From the NCBI GenBank assembly GCA_025330725.1, contig JAIWND010000009.1:248001-312000 (forward strand): DNA of 64,000 nt, written 5' to 3'. Source of the DNA: Chlamydoabsidia padenii (lineage: Eukaryota; Mucoromycota; Mucoromycetes; Mucorales; Cunninghamellaceae). Of this stretch, positions 22,422 through 34,318 are shown piece after piece. Position numbers and translations under genes: made by a program. The notes beneath the pieces are model-generated. The model was not told the origin of the DNA and searched no databases. It saw nothing but the letters and a program-made list of their open reading frames with translations. Numbering within the stretch: position 1 is the first letter of the stretch; each line of letters begins with the position of its first letter.

Positions 22422-23513
22422 ATGGGTCCTGCACGCAATCTTGCAGTATTCGACTTTGACTGGTAATACAAGTAGTAATGAAAAATACAAAATTCACTCT
22501 TCATTTTTTGTTTCTAGGTCCCTAATTGAACAAGACAGCGATTGCTGGACAATAGCCAATTTGTCAGAAGAGGTGTTAAACAAGTATATTAATCAAACAG
22601 GATCGCAATGGACTGATGTGGTGTAAGTACGAGGTAGTTGTTAAAAGGTATTTGAAACTAACGGAATGAATTTGTCTGTGATAGTGACCAGGCGGTTTGT
22701 GAATTACAGGACAAGGGCTTTACTCTAGATCAATTCAAGCAGGTGCTCCAGACGATCCCATTTGTAAGTTGACATAAAGTGACATTTGACGTGTTACTAT
22801 TGGAACTAATTCTTTGTATAGACAACTGCTATGATGGATGCCTTGAAACTGTTAAAGGAACATGGTACGAAAGTGTTGATTTTATCCGACGCCAATAGTT
22901 TTTATATAGACACTATTTTAAAGGTAAATACCAAACAGTATTATATTCAACATCAGGGACTCACATGGTATCTTCTTTTTCAAGGCACATGGTGTTTATG
23001 ATTTGGTGGATGATGTTATAACAAACCCAGCTTACTTTGATGAAAAGAACCGCCTTCGTGTCAACCGACGTATTCTTGCCTCATCAACACCCCATCAATG
23101 TCCATATTCTTGTGCGGTAAACATGTGCAAAGGTAATACTGGATCTATGTACTTCTCTTCTTTTAACCTTTTTTTTTTACTTTTATTATTATTTAGGTCA
23201 AGAATTGACCGCATATATCAAAGAACATGGACCATTTCAAAAGATCATGTATGTTGGGGATGGAAAAGTAAGTAGTAAAAAAAAAAAAAGAGGGCGAGAA
23301 GAGACAAGTATTGATGCTTTACTCTTTTGATTATAGAATGATTACTGTCCTGCTACCCATCTTGGACAAGACGATCGCATGTTTGTCCGATCTGACAAAT
23401 CTCTGGCTCGGTATCTTGAAGATGAATCTGTTGCAGCCAACATTAAGGCAAACATCACTTATTGGAACTCTTCAAATGTGGTTAAACATGCCATCGATGT
23501 GGAATGTTTATAG
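22422..23513 (+). CDS. HAD-family phosphatase, PHOSPHO1/2 type
   Basis: Predicted soluble phosphatase acting on small phospho-compounds (phosphoethanolamine/phosphocholine or pyridoxal phosphate in animal homologues). Seven exons join in frame: 22422-22462, 22518-22622, 22685-22763, 22822-22923, 22985-23132, 23197-23267 and 23337-23513 (240 residues, typical length). HAD motif I is VFDFDWSLIEQDSDCW near residue 10, motif II is VLILSDANSFYID, and motif IV is MYVGDGKNDYCPATHL. The cysteine-bearing HQCPYSCAVNMCKGQEL block is characteristic of the PHOSPHO family. The substrate in fungi cannot be told from sequence. Confidence 0.9.
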
Positions 23514-23694
23514 ATTATAGATATAGAATAGACAGCCTATGCACTTCTACACCATTCCCTCCCCATTATAGATACATACCATAGCCTTTTACCTATTATA
23601 TTAGATTACAACAATTATTTTATTTCAAATGTATTATAATAAACATGACATCTATGGGTAAAAATACAGTATAAAAATACAATCTAATACTAGT

Positions 23695-25056
23695 CTACAC
23701 AAAAGTCAATTCCCGGATACGATTTGGTGCGAAATCGTCTTTATACTTGTCCCAGAGGCCTTGAAGACTATCCATATATTTAGCATGTAACTCTTGGACT
23801 ACTTGATGTTTGTTTTCTTCGGATATATTGGTCGGTGGTTCTATGGGTGAGCCAACTAGATGGGATAAAGATGTTAGTATTCGAGCACATCATAAACCCA
23901 TATACTTACAAACAACATGCATTGATCTTCGATGAGGCATCAGTCCAATATCATCTAACAGGAAAATAACGAGTTAATAAACCAATATAGCAATAATCCT
24001 ATCCTAACTTACAATTAAAGATTCCTCTGCCATGGAAGAGAGGAACAGTAAAACCCAGGATACTTTGTAACTTTTTTTGTAATGCCCATAACCAAGAGCC
24101 TTTTTCACTTTTGACCTGATTATATATATCGTTTTCACCAAACGACAAGACAGGGACTAGACAAGCACCAGTTTCCACGGCAATCTTGACAAATCCAAAC
24201 CGTTTCTTTAGCGTGAGATCGACGACACCAGGATAAGCATGAAGAGATTCAGTGGCACCACCAACGACAATGGCAATGGATCGACCAGGTCCTGTATTCT
24301 GTAATATATGTTTGCAAGACCTTTTAGAGACACTACACATACCTAAACTTAGCAAATAATCCCGATGTAATGGCATTTTAAAGTTGGAATCCAAGGTTAA
24401 CAGGTTTGTTTCGATACCAGGGAAATGTTGACTGAATCCATTGCCTTCTGTTCCAAATGTAATCACTGCTCCATATGCAAGAATTCCATGAGGATGGTAA
24501 CTAGGTGTATAAAGAGTTAGTTCATGGGTTATTATTATACATGTCTTTTTTTTTTTTTTTTACCCGAATAAATAGTTCTTGCTGGGGTCCAAGTCAGTTT
24601 CCTATAGTTCATATTAAAAGCAAGTCAGTAATCATTCCCTGCCCCCTTATATATGTATATATACATATTCATTACCTTCACAATAGTAACAGGAAAGTAT
24701 GCAGCAAAGTATTTCCAAATGGGTAATCGCCGAACCCATTCCAAACGTCGACCTCCACGCACCGGTGCTTGATCCTTCACCATCCATATCACATAAGCAG
24801 CTAGTAGTGGCCATAAAAAAGGCATAGTCCAAAGAAAGATAAAAAGCCCAATCACAAAGGAAGGTTCAATACCATACATGAGAGTGGCCAAGGTTTGTAA
24901 TCGACGTTCCAGGGGAACAAACAGTGGTGATCGATTAGAAGCAGGGAGTTCGTTCGTCGATAGTAAAGGTGTCACCGATGGTGGCGGTGAAGGTGGTGGT
25001 GTTGCTTTTTCAAAGGTATCAACGTCGTATGTTGTGAATCCTCCCGACTTGATCAT
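23695..25056 (-). CDS. diacylglycerol O-acyltransferase 2 (DGAT2)
   Basis: Catalyses the last step of triacylglycerol synthesis at the ER and lipid droplets. Five exons join in frame: 25056-24676, 24601-24564, 24500-24013, 23954-23910 and 23855-23695 (370 residues). A cytosolic Pro-rich N-terminus is followed by a hydrophobic hairpin (FVIGLFIFLWTMPFLWPLLA, residues ~70-95). The hallmark YHPHG sits just after the second splice junction. Further DGAT2 motifs are LGMCSVSKRSCKHIL, VVGGATESL, RFGFVKIAVETGA, SFGENDIYNQ and GSPIEPP. An upstream ATG in the same open frame (25251) exists, but MIKSGGFTTYD is the more natural start. The in-frame GTATGT at the SLGMCS segment looks like a donor but is coding. 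The DGAT2 versus MGAT distinction cannot be made with certainty by eye. Confidence 0.94.
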
Positions 25057-25618
25057 GGTTCGAGTAGAGTAAGTGAGGGAGAGAGAGAGAGGTAAAATCA
25101 AAATCGGTCCCACCTTTTTCACTTTATCAAAATGGGAAACCCCAATTTTTATGTCGGGATTTGAATTCGGAAAAAAACTTAAAGCATGCAGGCCACATGA
25201 AGGCATGGTCTTCCCCAAACCACCTGGTAAACTCATTCTACCTATGGACATTTATAGTCACATTATGTATATTGGTATAATACAATGTAATAATTTTTCA
25301 CCGATACAAATCAGAATACGTTGGTCTATGCTTGCACACACACTCCCCCCCCCAAAAAAAACTGAGAGGTAACACAAAAAAGGTAATCGTAGATACATAA
25401 CGTCGTCCCTGACATGATCTTCTTACTACACAATAAAGTTCAAGTCAAGATACTTTATATTATAAAAGACAGATGATTTATTTGCATTTGGGGGGGGGTA
25501 GCGGATTAAAAAAAAAAAAAAGAAAAAAAGTGGATAGTGTCTATAATATAATATTATGTACTAGGGTAGGGGTAGGGTGAGGTTCACTAATTTACAATAC
25601 ATGCATTCCAAGGATCGC
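25057..25618 (-). promoter_or_regulatory. promoter of DGAT2 and 3' flank of the NIPA-like gene
   Basis: GTCGGGATTTGAATT at 25153-25167 is a near-perfect copy of the recurrent element about 97 bp before the DGAT2 start. The rest is AT-rich with C- and G-runs (25345-25355, 25491-25498) and is consistent with the 3' UTR of the next minus-strand gene. No gene is seen. Confidence 0.5.
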
Positions 25619-27093
25619 CTAGACTAATTTTGCCTTTGACAAGAGATGTGTCTTTTCGGTAGGATGATTTGAAGGTGTAGGATGATGATGATGACTTGAT
25701 CCAGGTTGTGATTCATTGTCGAGGTTATCGGGATTTGTAATTGCTGCATAATTTGGAAGGATAGGTGATTGTTGGTCGTGGTATTCTTGTTGGACAACAG
25801 TTTCTTCTTGCACCTGAACACCCCAACCTGCTGCACGCCATGATAATAAAAGGACACCTGAGATTGTGATCGCTACACCGACCATGACAACCAATAGCTG
25901 CCACCAATAAAGTCGACTCCATTGGTTATAGTAGACCAGACCATTAAAGAGACATGATACATTAAAAGCACAGGAAGACAATGGGATCAAAATGACAGTA
26001 TCGCATAATCGAAGTCCTTTATTTAAATAGTAGAGCTAAAAGAGAGAAAGAGATGAAGCAATGGGTTAGTCAGGTGATTGATTCTGATTTCTACAACTAA
26101 CCTGCAGAATAGCGGTTATGACCATCATGATTAAGAGGATCCAAGTAAGAGCATATTGTAGTTGATTCATATCGAATACCACAGTCAGTATGATTAATTC
26201 AATCCCACTTTTAGCAAACAACATACTTTGACTGCTGATGTTACCGGCAAGGACACCATAACTAGACCAAAATAAAATGAGTAAAGGGGTAACAATATAT
26301 ATATATATATATATCATGTATTCAAATTACCTGATACCAATACACATTTTGAAATCAGCAGGACTGATCCATTGACCAAACCACTTGCCACGGTTCTGAA
26401 AGTTTGACTTTTCCCATCGATTGAATACGAGTTCCCCATAATGACTAAGGAATATGGTGGTGACAATAAAGGTTTCCAAGATACTAAAGTAGACAATAAA
26501 AGCAGGTCGTTTATAAAGCCGTATCAAGTCATCGATATCATGGTCAGGTTCAGGAATCACACCAAATAGTCCAACCAATAATGCACCAATGACAATGAGT
26601 AAAGTACCTATGACATGATCCAGTGAGTCTTTATTTCTGTATGTTTCTTTAATTTATGTACATTCCCATTGTTACCTATGACACTCCGTTTCGAAAACGG
26701 ATCTCCGAGGACAATACGAGCCGCCATCGCATTAAATACCAACCCCATCGCACCAATTGGAGCCAAAATCACAATAGGCAAGTAGCCAATAGAGAATACA
26801 GACCCAATGATATTAGCCGTCAAATAAGTCGCAAATCCAGTTACCCACATGGGTCGTTTTCTTGAAGGTTTTCGTTGGTCGACAGGATAGACTTGATCGT
26901 TCAATACATGGGATTTTCTTTGGAAGGCCATGGCAAAGGCTTGGATTAGATTCGTACAGACTGATACTCCAACACCGATCCAGAATTCTTTACCATAGGC
27001 ATTATTGTCGTCAGTAGCAAAAGGAATGATAAAAGGTAAATGGTTATTAGTCCTGTTGTTGAAGACTGGGTGTAAAAGGGAAGTTATTGCCAT
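25619..27093 (-). CDS. NIPA-type magnesium transporter (DUF803)
   Basis: Multi-pass membrane protein of the NIPA/DMT superfamily, whose animal members carry Mg2+. Four exons join in frame: 27093-26676, 26607-26331, 26261-26102 and 26035-25619 (423 residues). Hydrophobic spans include EFWIGVGVSVCTNLIQAFAM, the family-typical GYLPIVILAPIGAMGLVF followed by ARIVLGDPFSKRSVIGTLL, YALTWILLIMMVITAILQ and WWQLLVVMVGVAITISGVLL. The C-terminal ~75 residues are cytoplasmic, polar and His-rich, ending HLLSKAKLV. Cation specificity is inference from the family. Confidence 0.92.
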
Positions 27094-27243
27094 GATGTAG
27101 AATAGTATAACATCCAGTTATATATGAATGTTGTTGTTGTTGTAGTAGTAGTAGTAAAGAATGACAGAGGGACAAAGTAATAATAGTAGTAGATTATTTA
27201 AAGATAAGAAACAAGTGAATGACAAGGTATTTTACAGTGTAAG

Positions 27244-27274
<31 letters not shown>

Positions 27275-28154
27275 AAAAAAAAAGTGGGAAAAAGGAAAGC
27301 AAGAGTGAATTGAATTCCCGCTGATCCTTGGCTGCTTTAAATAACGAGGTCTTTTTTCACTTGGTGTCAGCACCAAGCTGAGAACCACCACATGTCATAC
27401 TCCTTTCATAAACCTAATAAAACTTGGAATGATTCAATATTTTTTATCATATTTACCTTCTTTTCTACCACAGTGTATGCATGCGCATGATTTCTGGGCC
27501 ATCTTGGTGGAACCGGTGTTGATGTTGAAGAAGCGGGATTTCAATATAATTAAGCCCGAAACAATTTTCTTCTTTCCTCTCTTTCACTTCCTTCCATCCA
27601 TCAAGATCGCTTACTTCAAACAGTTATACTCATACAACAGGAACAACACTAAGGAAGAATATGTATTATCAATAAAGTTCTTTTTGGTTTTGTCAAGTCA
27701 GTTATTGTGTCGTAACTGAAACTCACCTTGTGTCCTCTTTGGCTTCTTCTTTTGGATGCCCAACAGTATGATGACTCATACAAACGACGGGAAGCAAACA
27801 TGTTAAGACTGGGCATGATTAAATAGTCCATAACTAACCTTTTTTCTTGTTTTTAAATGATGATAGGCTTGTATGACTTTATCCATCATGGCTCCACAAC
27901 TTTAGTATCTTAAATAGAATTTAGATATAGTATATTATCCCGACTCAACTCTTACATAGTTATAATCAAACACCCTTTTATAAAAGCCTATTTACTCTTC
28001 TCTTTACTATAGCATGCGATACTTATGCAATTGTGATTTATGCATTTTAGCTCCCAGCGGGAAAAAAGCAGTCTACAAATAAAGCCTTTTTTTTTTTTTT
28101 TTTTTTTTGTCTGTGTTGAAAACTTGGTTTTCTTCTTCCTTTTTTTTATAGATC
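27094..28154. promoter_or_regulatory. divergent intergenic region with an orphan promoter-like element
   Basis: Lies between the NIPA-like gene (-) and PARN (+). TTGAATTCCCGC (27310-27321) lies ~215 bp before the NIPA start, after an (AG)n tract (27244-27270). GCGGGATTTCAATATA at 27533-27548, followed by a CT-rich stretch to ~27600, looks like a third promoter with no recognised gene behind it. A good GTGAGT donor and TTCCTTAG acceptor on the minus strand (27650-27730) hint at a spliced transcript. AGCGGG at 28056-28061 and a long T-run precede PARN. Confidence 0.4.
27244..27270. repeat. (AG)n microsatellite
   Basis: About 13 AG units upstream of the NIPA-like gene, seen directly. Confidence 0.9.
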
Positions 28155-30072
28155 ATGGAAATCCTCAAGAAAGACTTTGAAGCGTCTTTACCTACCATTC
28201 GACAAGCCTTGCTGGACGCTGACTTTATCTCGATTGATGCCGAGTTTAGTGGTAATAACTACAAAAGAAAAAAGAAACAAACTTTTGACGCGATGTTTGA
28301 CTGACTCCCCCCCCTTTTTTTTAACTACTTGTATGATTAGGTCTATCCGTTCCTACTGCACGATTCAACAATAGGGATGACGCTCAACATCGATACTACA
28401 AGGTGAAACAGCATGTCGAAGCGTTTATGGTTGTCCAATATGGTGTTTGTGCATTCAAGAAAACCAACAAAGGCTATGTGGCGAAACCCTTCAACTTTTA
28501 TATCTATGGAGGTGACAATGACAATATCCAAAGCCAACGCCACTTTTTATCCAACGCCAGCAGTCTGTCCTTTTTACGATCCAACCATTTCGACTTTAAT
28601 AAATTGATCGATCAAGGCATTCCCTTTTACAACTATACCGAAGAAGGCAGTCGTTATACAACAAGTGGTGGATTCAATATCATTGGCCGACAGAATATAG
28701 TCTCTGGTAAGTTTATCAGGGTCTTGTCTTTTTTTTTTTTTTTTTTTTTTTTTTTGTTACTAACTAATGAAAACTCTCTCTTTTATATATATATATATAT
28801 AGAGTCCAACATGTCCAAGTCAACACTGGGCTTTTTAACTCACCTTCGACAAAACTTGGAAAGTTGGTTACAGAACGGGACAACAAAACCTCTTTTGGTG
28901 TCAACTAACAATATGTCACAAAAAAAGCTAGTATACCAAGAGATACAACAAAGGTAAGCAAGTAAAGGTTATATTGCATGTATGTACACTCATCCAACTC
29001 ATGTCTTATATAGTCAATACGGTGGTTTCTTAAAAGCGCAATCAAGGGACACAAGAAATATGGAAATCATCAAGGTCAACTCTGAAGATCGCTATGAAAA
29101 ATCTCCTCAGGTAAATAAACACTAACATGATGATGATCATTATACTCTAACTCCTCTTTGATAGTCGCCTCTACTCAACTTTCGACAAATCATTGAAATT
29201 ATCAAGGAAGCACACTGCCCGGTAGTAATACATAACGGAATGTACGATATCTGTCATACGGTGGATCAATTCTGGCATCACTTACCGGAAAAGGTGCAAG
29301 ACTTTAAGGATTTGACACATGACATGTGGCAAAAGTAAGTATGAATGGGAAAGGAAATCATGATGATACTAATGATGATGGTTTTTTTGTTGTTAGCATT
29401 GTAGATACAAAATACATGGCGGAATTCCATCCTTTGCTTCGCGTAAGTATATAATAAAAAATGAAAAAGGGGGTCATTGACGTTATCATCTTTATTAGAA
29501 TTGTTTCAATTCTTCTGTATTAGGAACTCTCTTTCAAACAATGGAAGATGAACTGAAAAAATGCGGCCAAAATGTATGTAAGTATTAGAAACCCATATCA
29601 TCATAAACACAATTTAATACTAAATGCTGTAATGTTGTATTTTTAAGGCATGGCTGATGGATTTGATAGGTATACGGACAACAAGGATCTTGATTCATCA
29701 CATGAAGCTGGCTATGATGCTTATATGACTGGTATTATCTATCTTGGCTTTACCCACTTTATTAAGGAAAAGGAAAAACAAGGTAAGATGACACATGGAT
29801 CCTTTATAATTACTTATTCCTCAATTATATAGAGGAACACGCGACAAAGACTACTGATAACAGCACTGCGGATGAAATCACAATGGTCTCGGAAGAAGAA
29901 GGATCAATAGCAACAACAGAATCGACATTTATGGACTCCTCGATGACACCCTTTTACAACAAGATCTTCCTTATGCGATGTGATGTTCCCTACATTGATA
30001 TACAAGGTCTAGAAACCTCATGTAAGAAGTAAAAAAACCATCCCAACCAACATTGGCAACTCACACTATCAT

Positions 30073-30105
<33 letters not shown>

Positions 30106-30674
30106 TGGTAATATTCAACGCAACCGATTCTTCCTCAACAAGATTCCAACTGGATTGAAATACGCCGGACTCGAAAACCTTTATCCTGAAATTCACCCTA
30201 TCAACGTCACTTGGAACAATGACAACAGCGCATGGATCACAATTCGACGTACTGAAAAGATCGATCTAGTCAAATTGGGTCCCTTGGGATCGGATCGTGT
30301 GCATGACTTTGTACACGGCAGTCGACAAGCAGAAGGCAAGGCATGCAACATTACAGCCGACGCCGCTGAAATGGAAATACTCTCTGGGGAACAATGGGAA
30401 CTCCTTCAACAAGCCAAGAAAACAAGTGAATCAGCAGGGGACACCAATCAACAAGACAGACCTATTTCTCAAATTCCTACTGGTGGATCAAGTTATGATG
30501 GTAAGTAACAATATTGAATGCGGGATTCATGTATTAATCACATCCCTCTCTCTCTCTCTCTCTATTTTAGATCTCGATATACCTATTCCAGCAAGCTTCC
30601 AATCAAGCAAAAGGGAACGATCACCATCACCTGACGAAAAGGACGCCAAACGAACGAAATCTCAAAGCCAATAG
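28155..30674 (+). CDS. PARN: poly(A)-specific ribonuclease PARN (CAF1-family DEDD deadenylase)
   Basis: 3'-5' exonuclease that shortens poly(A) tails and trims small RNAs. Eleven exons join in frame: 28155-28251, 28341-28706, 28803-28953, 29014-29110, 29165-29334, 29397-29442, 29499-29577, 29648-29782, 29833-30021, 30105-30500 and 30571-30674 (609 residues). The DEDD residues are visible: ADFISIDAEFSGLS (Asp/Glu), VVIHNGMYDICHTVDQF and GYDAYMTGIIYLG. VEAFMVVQYGVCAF, NIVDTKYMAEFHPLL and PFNFYI are further PARN landmarks. An R3H-like middle region (ESNMSKS to PQ) is weakly conserved. A C-terminal RRM-like part (NRFFLNKIP to WITI) and a basic tail, KRERSPSPDEKDAKRTKSQS, follow. The exon 7 donor is placed at GTAAGT (29578), since GTATGT four bases earlier breaks the frame. 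PARN is absent from S. cerevisiae. Confidence 0.95.
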
Positions 30675-31277
30675 TATATAATCTAGTTAGATCCCTCCCC
30701 TCTACATTATAAATTTACTCTAGTATCTACCATCTCATACACACTGTTTGTATTTTATGCTTTGTTTTATGACTTGATAATAAAAACATGTTTACATATC
30801 TTTTGTACGCCTTTATATATCTGACGAATCATGCAAATAAATGTACTATAATGCAGGATGAACGGGGGAAAAACGCTTCAACATGGATGGTACACAGAAA
30901 CTATTGTTTCCAAAGAAATGAATCCATATAATATAATTCACAATGGTATGCAAGATCATTGAAAAAGACTATGCACCTGTTTTAAATCCCGCTTTGTTTT
31001 TCGGTGAAAGTCCCATCAGTCCATTCTTGGTAAGAAAAAAGTAATTCCAACCACTGATGGAGTGAATTAAGATTTTTTATTTAGTGGAGAGAAAGTATAT
31101 ACTACCTTTACGTTACTGAATTCAATATGGGATGTCCAAACGATGAGGCTCGCTACCGTTTTAGATTTTCATGTCCCGCCGACTGGGCGTCATTTTTATT
31201 TTTTATTTTTTTCGCTGAAACAAAAAAGGTGGACCTCTTCTTTCTTTTCCATTTTACTACTCTACTTTATATAAAAC
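30675..31277 (+). promoter_or_regulatory. intergenic region, promoter of V-ATPase subunit e gene
   Basis: Contains AATAAAAACATG near 30779 for PARN 3' end formation. TTTTAAATCCCGC at 30980-30992 and TTTTCATGTCCCGCC at 31166-31180 are two reverse copies of the recurrent element, the second about 98 bp before the ATG. No gene is seen. Confidence 0.5.
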
Positions 31278-31685
31278 ATGTCAGGATATAACATCATTTG
31301 GGCATTCATTGCTTCTGCCATTGCCTCAGCAGTATCCTATGTTGCCACTCCCAAAGGTGTTAATCAAACGTAAGTAGATGGTTGGAAACTGATGGAGAAA
31401 AAAAAAAAAAAAAAAGAAGAAAGTACCGGTCAGCTTGATACTAATAGTTGTCAAATGTACTATTGATAGTGTTATTCGAACCATGATTATCATGTCTATT
31501 GTCTGTTGCTACTTGATGTAAAAAAGGATAATAATAAAATAAAAAAAAACAAGAGTAGGGTCGCGTCAATGTCTTTATTAACACATATTATATATTTGAC
31601 AATTAGGTGGGCTATCACTTACCTTGCACAACTTCACCCCTTGATCAATCCTGTCCGAGTAGGTCTTCGCCCTCATCATGAATAA
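31278..31685 (+). CDS. VMA9: V-type proton ATPase subunit e (Vma9-like)
   Basis: Small hydrophobic subunit of the membrane V0 sector of the vacuolar ATPase. Three exons, 31278-31369, 31470-31517 and 31607-31685, encode 72 residues, the usual length. Span 1 is IIWAFIASAIASAVSYVA. Then comes the conserved TPKGVNQT turn. Span 2 is TMIIMSIVCCYLMWAITYLA, followed by QLHPLINPVR. The KGxNQT and CCYLMWAITYLAQLHPL blocks are diagnostic. The splice junctions fall inside the NQT and YLM-W motifs and preserve them exactly. The second donor is GTAAAA, weaker than usual. Confidence 0.95.
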
Positions 31686-32033
31686 ATATGAATACCTTGG
31701 AAACACTACCACCTTTTTACAGCCAAAACTATCTATCTTTGGTGGGTGCCTCCTTCCTTTATTAACTACTAGTCCTCCCACCCATACCCCACACCAATCC
31801 CTTCTTCCCTTGTCATCTCACCTACAACATAGTTTATTAAAAAGTCCGTTTTAATAAAGCGTATAAAGTGGTCTCTTATGATTTGTCGCCTACTTGGGAG
31901 GGGGGGGGGTATAAATTTGTATCGGAATCCATTTTGGGGCGTGGAACTTTTTTTTTTCTCTTTTTTTTTTTTTTTTGCTTTCTTTTACTTTTTACATTCT
32001 CACTTGCTCCAGCTTTTTTTTAACATCTTCCTC
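31686..32033 (+). promoter_or_regulatory. intergenic region, promoter of Gid8-like gene
   Basis: A 348 bp spacer with a G-run (31900-31909), T-rich tracts near 31950-31977 and a CT-rich leader. I see no clear copy of the recurrent element, so this start is an exception. Confidence 0.4.
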
Positions 32034-32925
32034 ATGGCTTCAACACATACAAAAAAAAAAACTGTTGGCAAAGATGAATGGGAACAACGATTATCTAAAG
32101 TGGTGGTAGAAAAACAGTAAGTGGGTAATGATAAAAATATGCCGATAAAAGAACTAACACTCTTGTTGATAGAGCCTTGAATCGACTTATAATGGACTAT
32201 TTGGTGGTGGAAGGATACATGGAGGCGGCCAAAGAATTCAGTCAAGAAAGTGGACTCTCACCTTGTGTTGATTTACTATCTATACAAGACCGTAGGGAAA
32301 TTCGTCAAGCAGTCCAGTCGGGTGATATTGATACTGCCATTGACCTTGTAAACGACTTGAATCCAGAGGTAATAAAAAGAAAAAAACAAACAAACCCAAA
32401 TGAATCCTACCCTACTCATCTCTTCTTCCTCTTCATTGTTGAATACTCTCACCTTGATAGATATTGGACACTAATCCTCAACTCTACTTTCATTTACAAC
32501 AACAACGACTAATAGAACTCATTCGACTGGGAGACGACGAAGGCGCCTTGGCTTTTGCTGCTGACGAAATGGCACCTAGGGGGGAAGAACATCCTGAATT
32601 TTTACAAGAATTGGAACGAACAATGGCACTCTTGGCGTTTCGAGATATGCAACAATCACCCGTCCAAGACTTGCTCGATCCTCAACAACGATTGAAAACA
32701 GCTCAAGAACTCAATGCAGCCATCTTGACTAGCCAATCCCGAGAACCTCTTCCGAAACTACCTCATCTACTTAAAGTGCTTGACTGGAGTCAAGAACAAT
32801 TGGATCAACGTATGGTGTATCCTCGCATCAATGATTTTGTCAAGGCTGACTTGGTGACCACTCAACAGGAAGGATCCGATCTACAACGACAAGAATCTGA
32901 AATGACCGACCGCTCTGGATTGTGA
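32034..32925 (+). CDS. GID8: Gid8/TWA1-like LisH-CTLH-CRA protein
   Basis: Core scaffold subunit of the GID/CTLH E3 ubiquitin ligase, which degrades gluconeogenic enzymes in yeast. Three exons, 32034-32116, 32173-32368 and 32461-32925, encode 247 residues. LisH motif: NRLIMDYLVVEGYMEAAKEF near residues 30-50. The CTLH follows, with IRQAVQSGDIDTAIDLVNDL then PQLYFHLQQQRLIELIR. The CRA region has ELERTMALLAF and RTAQELNAAIL-like sequence (RLKTAQELNAAIL). The order and length match Gid8. The C-terminal ~45 residues are polar and not conserved. Confidence 0.93.
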
Positions 32926-33053
32926 TTTACTCTAGTACCGTTTATCCCTTCCCCTATTGATTCCCGGCTTTTATCTTTTTTGTATCATATTTGCCTTTTA
33001 TTTTATATATAACTACTACTATCAATAAAAATAGTATATTACATTAAATGTCT

Positions 33054-33099
<46 letters not shown>

Positions 33100-33346
33100 G
33101 TGTTTTAATTGTCCATGGTACAGAGTGATCATGTAAATGTATGGATTGATGATCAACTCAGCTCAACATGTATAGAATCATAGATACAGTAAAACATAGA
33201 CTGGTAATACCACCCGATCCACTATAAAGGGGGGGGGGCAAGTTCAACATAGCATATTAAAAATAAAATCAAGTTCATGGAGGGGTTGTTGTTTTTTTTT
33301 TAAAAAAAAAAAAGTTTTTATTATATATACAAGACTTATACTATTA
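32926..33346. other. convergent intergenic region with (GT)n
   Basis: Between the Gid8-like gene (+) and the P-loop kinase gene (-). It holds ATCAATAAAAATAG near 33021, a (GT)n microsatellite at 33057-33095 and a T-run/A-run junction at 33291-33314 that could form a hairpin. No gene is seen. Confidence 0.5.
33057..33095. repeat. (GT)n microsatellite
   Basis: About 19 GT units, seen directly, in the 3' intergenic space between convergent genes. Confidence 0.95.
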
Positions 33347-34051
33347 CTAGAGGGTTATGTGTGTGGTAGGTGCAGGGTCATTAGATGATGGGGGTAGGTG
33401 GGAAGGGGATTGTTCCAAAAGAGCCAAAACAGTATCTACACGATCCTCCGTACATTCAGGATTCACACTGGGTTCCACCAAAAGAAGTTTGTCGAATCCT
33501 TCAGCTGCTGGGTCAGTGGGAGGTTGGTAATTCCTGATGAATTTCTTCAAAATGTGGAGTCCTTCTTTACCATGTACACCGGTCGGATGATTCTGTCGTT
33601 CCTGAATACGTTGTCCGCAATCCTATAACAATTCATATCGTGTGAGTAATTCATTGCAAATGTGTTTCGCCGATACCCCTCTGCATCACGTGTACTAACC
33701 TCCTGATTAGCGGTAAAGACAATACAATCCACAGGTGCTTTGAATTCATTGGCAATATCAACCCACGTCTTTCGTTGTTGCGCATCAAAGTTACACCGAT
33801 CCACTACAATATTGTATTGATCCTTGAGGTATTTCCGCATGTGTAGTTCACAGTTTTTTCTTGATTTAAGGTCATCTTGATTCACCCGTCGCCAGTCCTA
33901 TATATAAACAAGTTGACATTAATTAATTATACTTTACACTATAATCAAGTTGTACTTTTTGCCTTACCACTCGACATTGGATGAGTTTGTTGGAAAAAGT
34001 ACTTTTACCAGAGCCAGGTAAGCCCACCAGCACAAGTACTCGAGGTGTCAT
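33347..34051 (-). CDS. P-loop polynucleotide-kinase-like protein (AAA_33)
   Basis: Small nucleotide-binding kinase-like protein. Three exons, 34051-33968, 33897-33700 and 33622-33347, encode 185 residues. It opens with the Walker A motif VLVLVGLPGSGKSTFSNKL. Then come DWRRVNQDDLKSRKNC, the Walker-B-like YNIVVDRCNFDAQQRKTWV, and ERQNHPTG with the basic residues expected of the lid. This layout matches the kinase half of polynucleotide kinase/phosphatase and of the aprataxin-linked plant and fungal proteins. No phosphatase domain is present. The upstream in-frame ATG at 34168 would add a non-conserved Gly/Phe-rich stretch, so MTPRVLVLV is preferred. Whether the substrate is DNA, RNA or a small molecule is open. 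Confidence 0.85.
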
Positions 34052-34318
34052 TATAGAGAGAAGGATATGAATTAAAAAAAAAAAAAAACCACCACCAATT
34101 CCGCCTGAGCTACGATTCAAATCCAGCCAGGGGAGAGCTGGTATGGTTGGAAGAAGATTATGCATCTCCAAAGCATAAAAATTACAGTAGACTTTATTAA
34201 TTGGTTCTTTTCACAAGTCCAAAAGAGAGTTTATATAATACAAAAACAATAAAATAATTAATAACTATAGTGCTATACAAGTAAACTAATGATACATAAA
34301 TGAATATATAAAAGTAAA
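34052..34318 (-). promoter_or_regulatory. promoter of the P-loop kinase and 3' flank of the SZT2-like gene
   Basis: GATTCAAATCCAGCC at 34114-34128 is a one-mismatch variant of the recurrent element, about 65 bp before the kinase start. The rest is AT-rich 3' UTR-like sequence. Confidence 0.45.

Noticed and set aside
24310..24350. Intron in DGAT2 between GTATGT and ATTACAG
   Set aside because: The segment is in frame and encodes conserved DGAT2 residues (GMCSVSKRSCKHILQ), so it is exon.
26331..26578. Separate gene from the 83-codon frame on the minus strand
   Set aside because: It is simply exon 2 of the NIPA-like gene read with intron sequence; phases join cleanly to the flanking exons.
27650..27890. 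Minus-strand coding gene joining MMDKVIQAYHHLKTRKK to a second exon
   Set aside because: With the GTTAGT donor and the only nearby acceptor (CCCAG) the join gives an immediate stop (TCT TAA). The remaining 24-codon frame has no known match, so it is reported only as a possible transcript.
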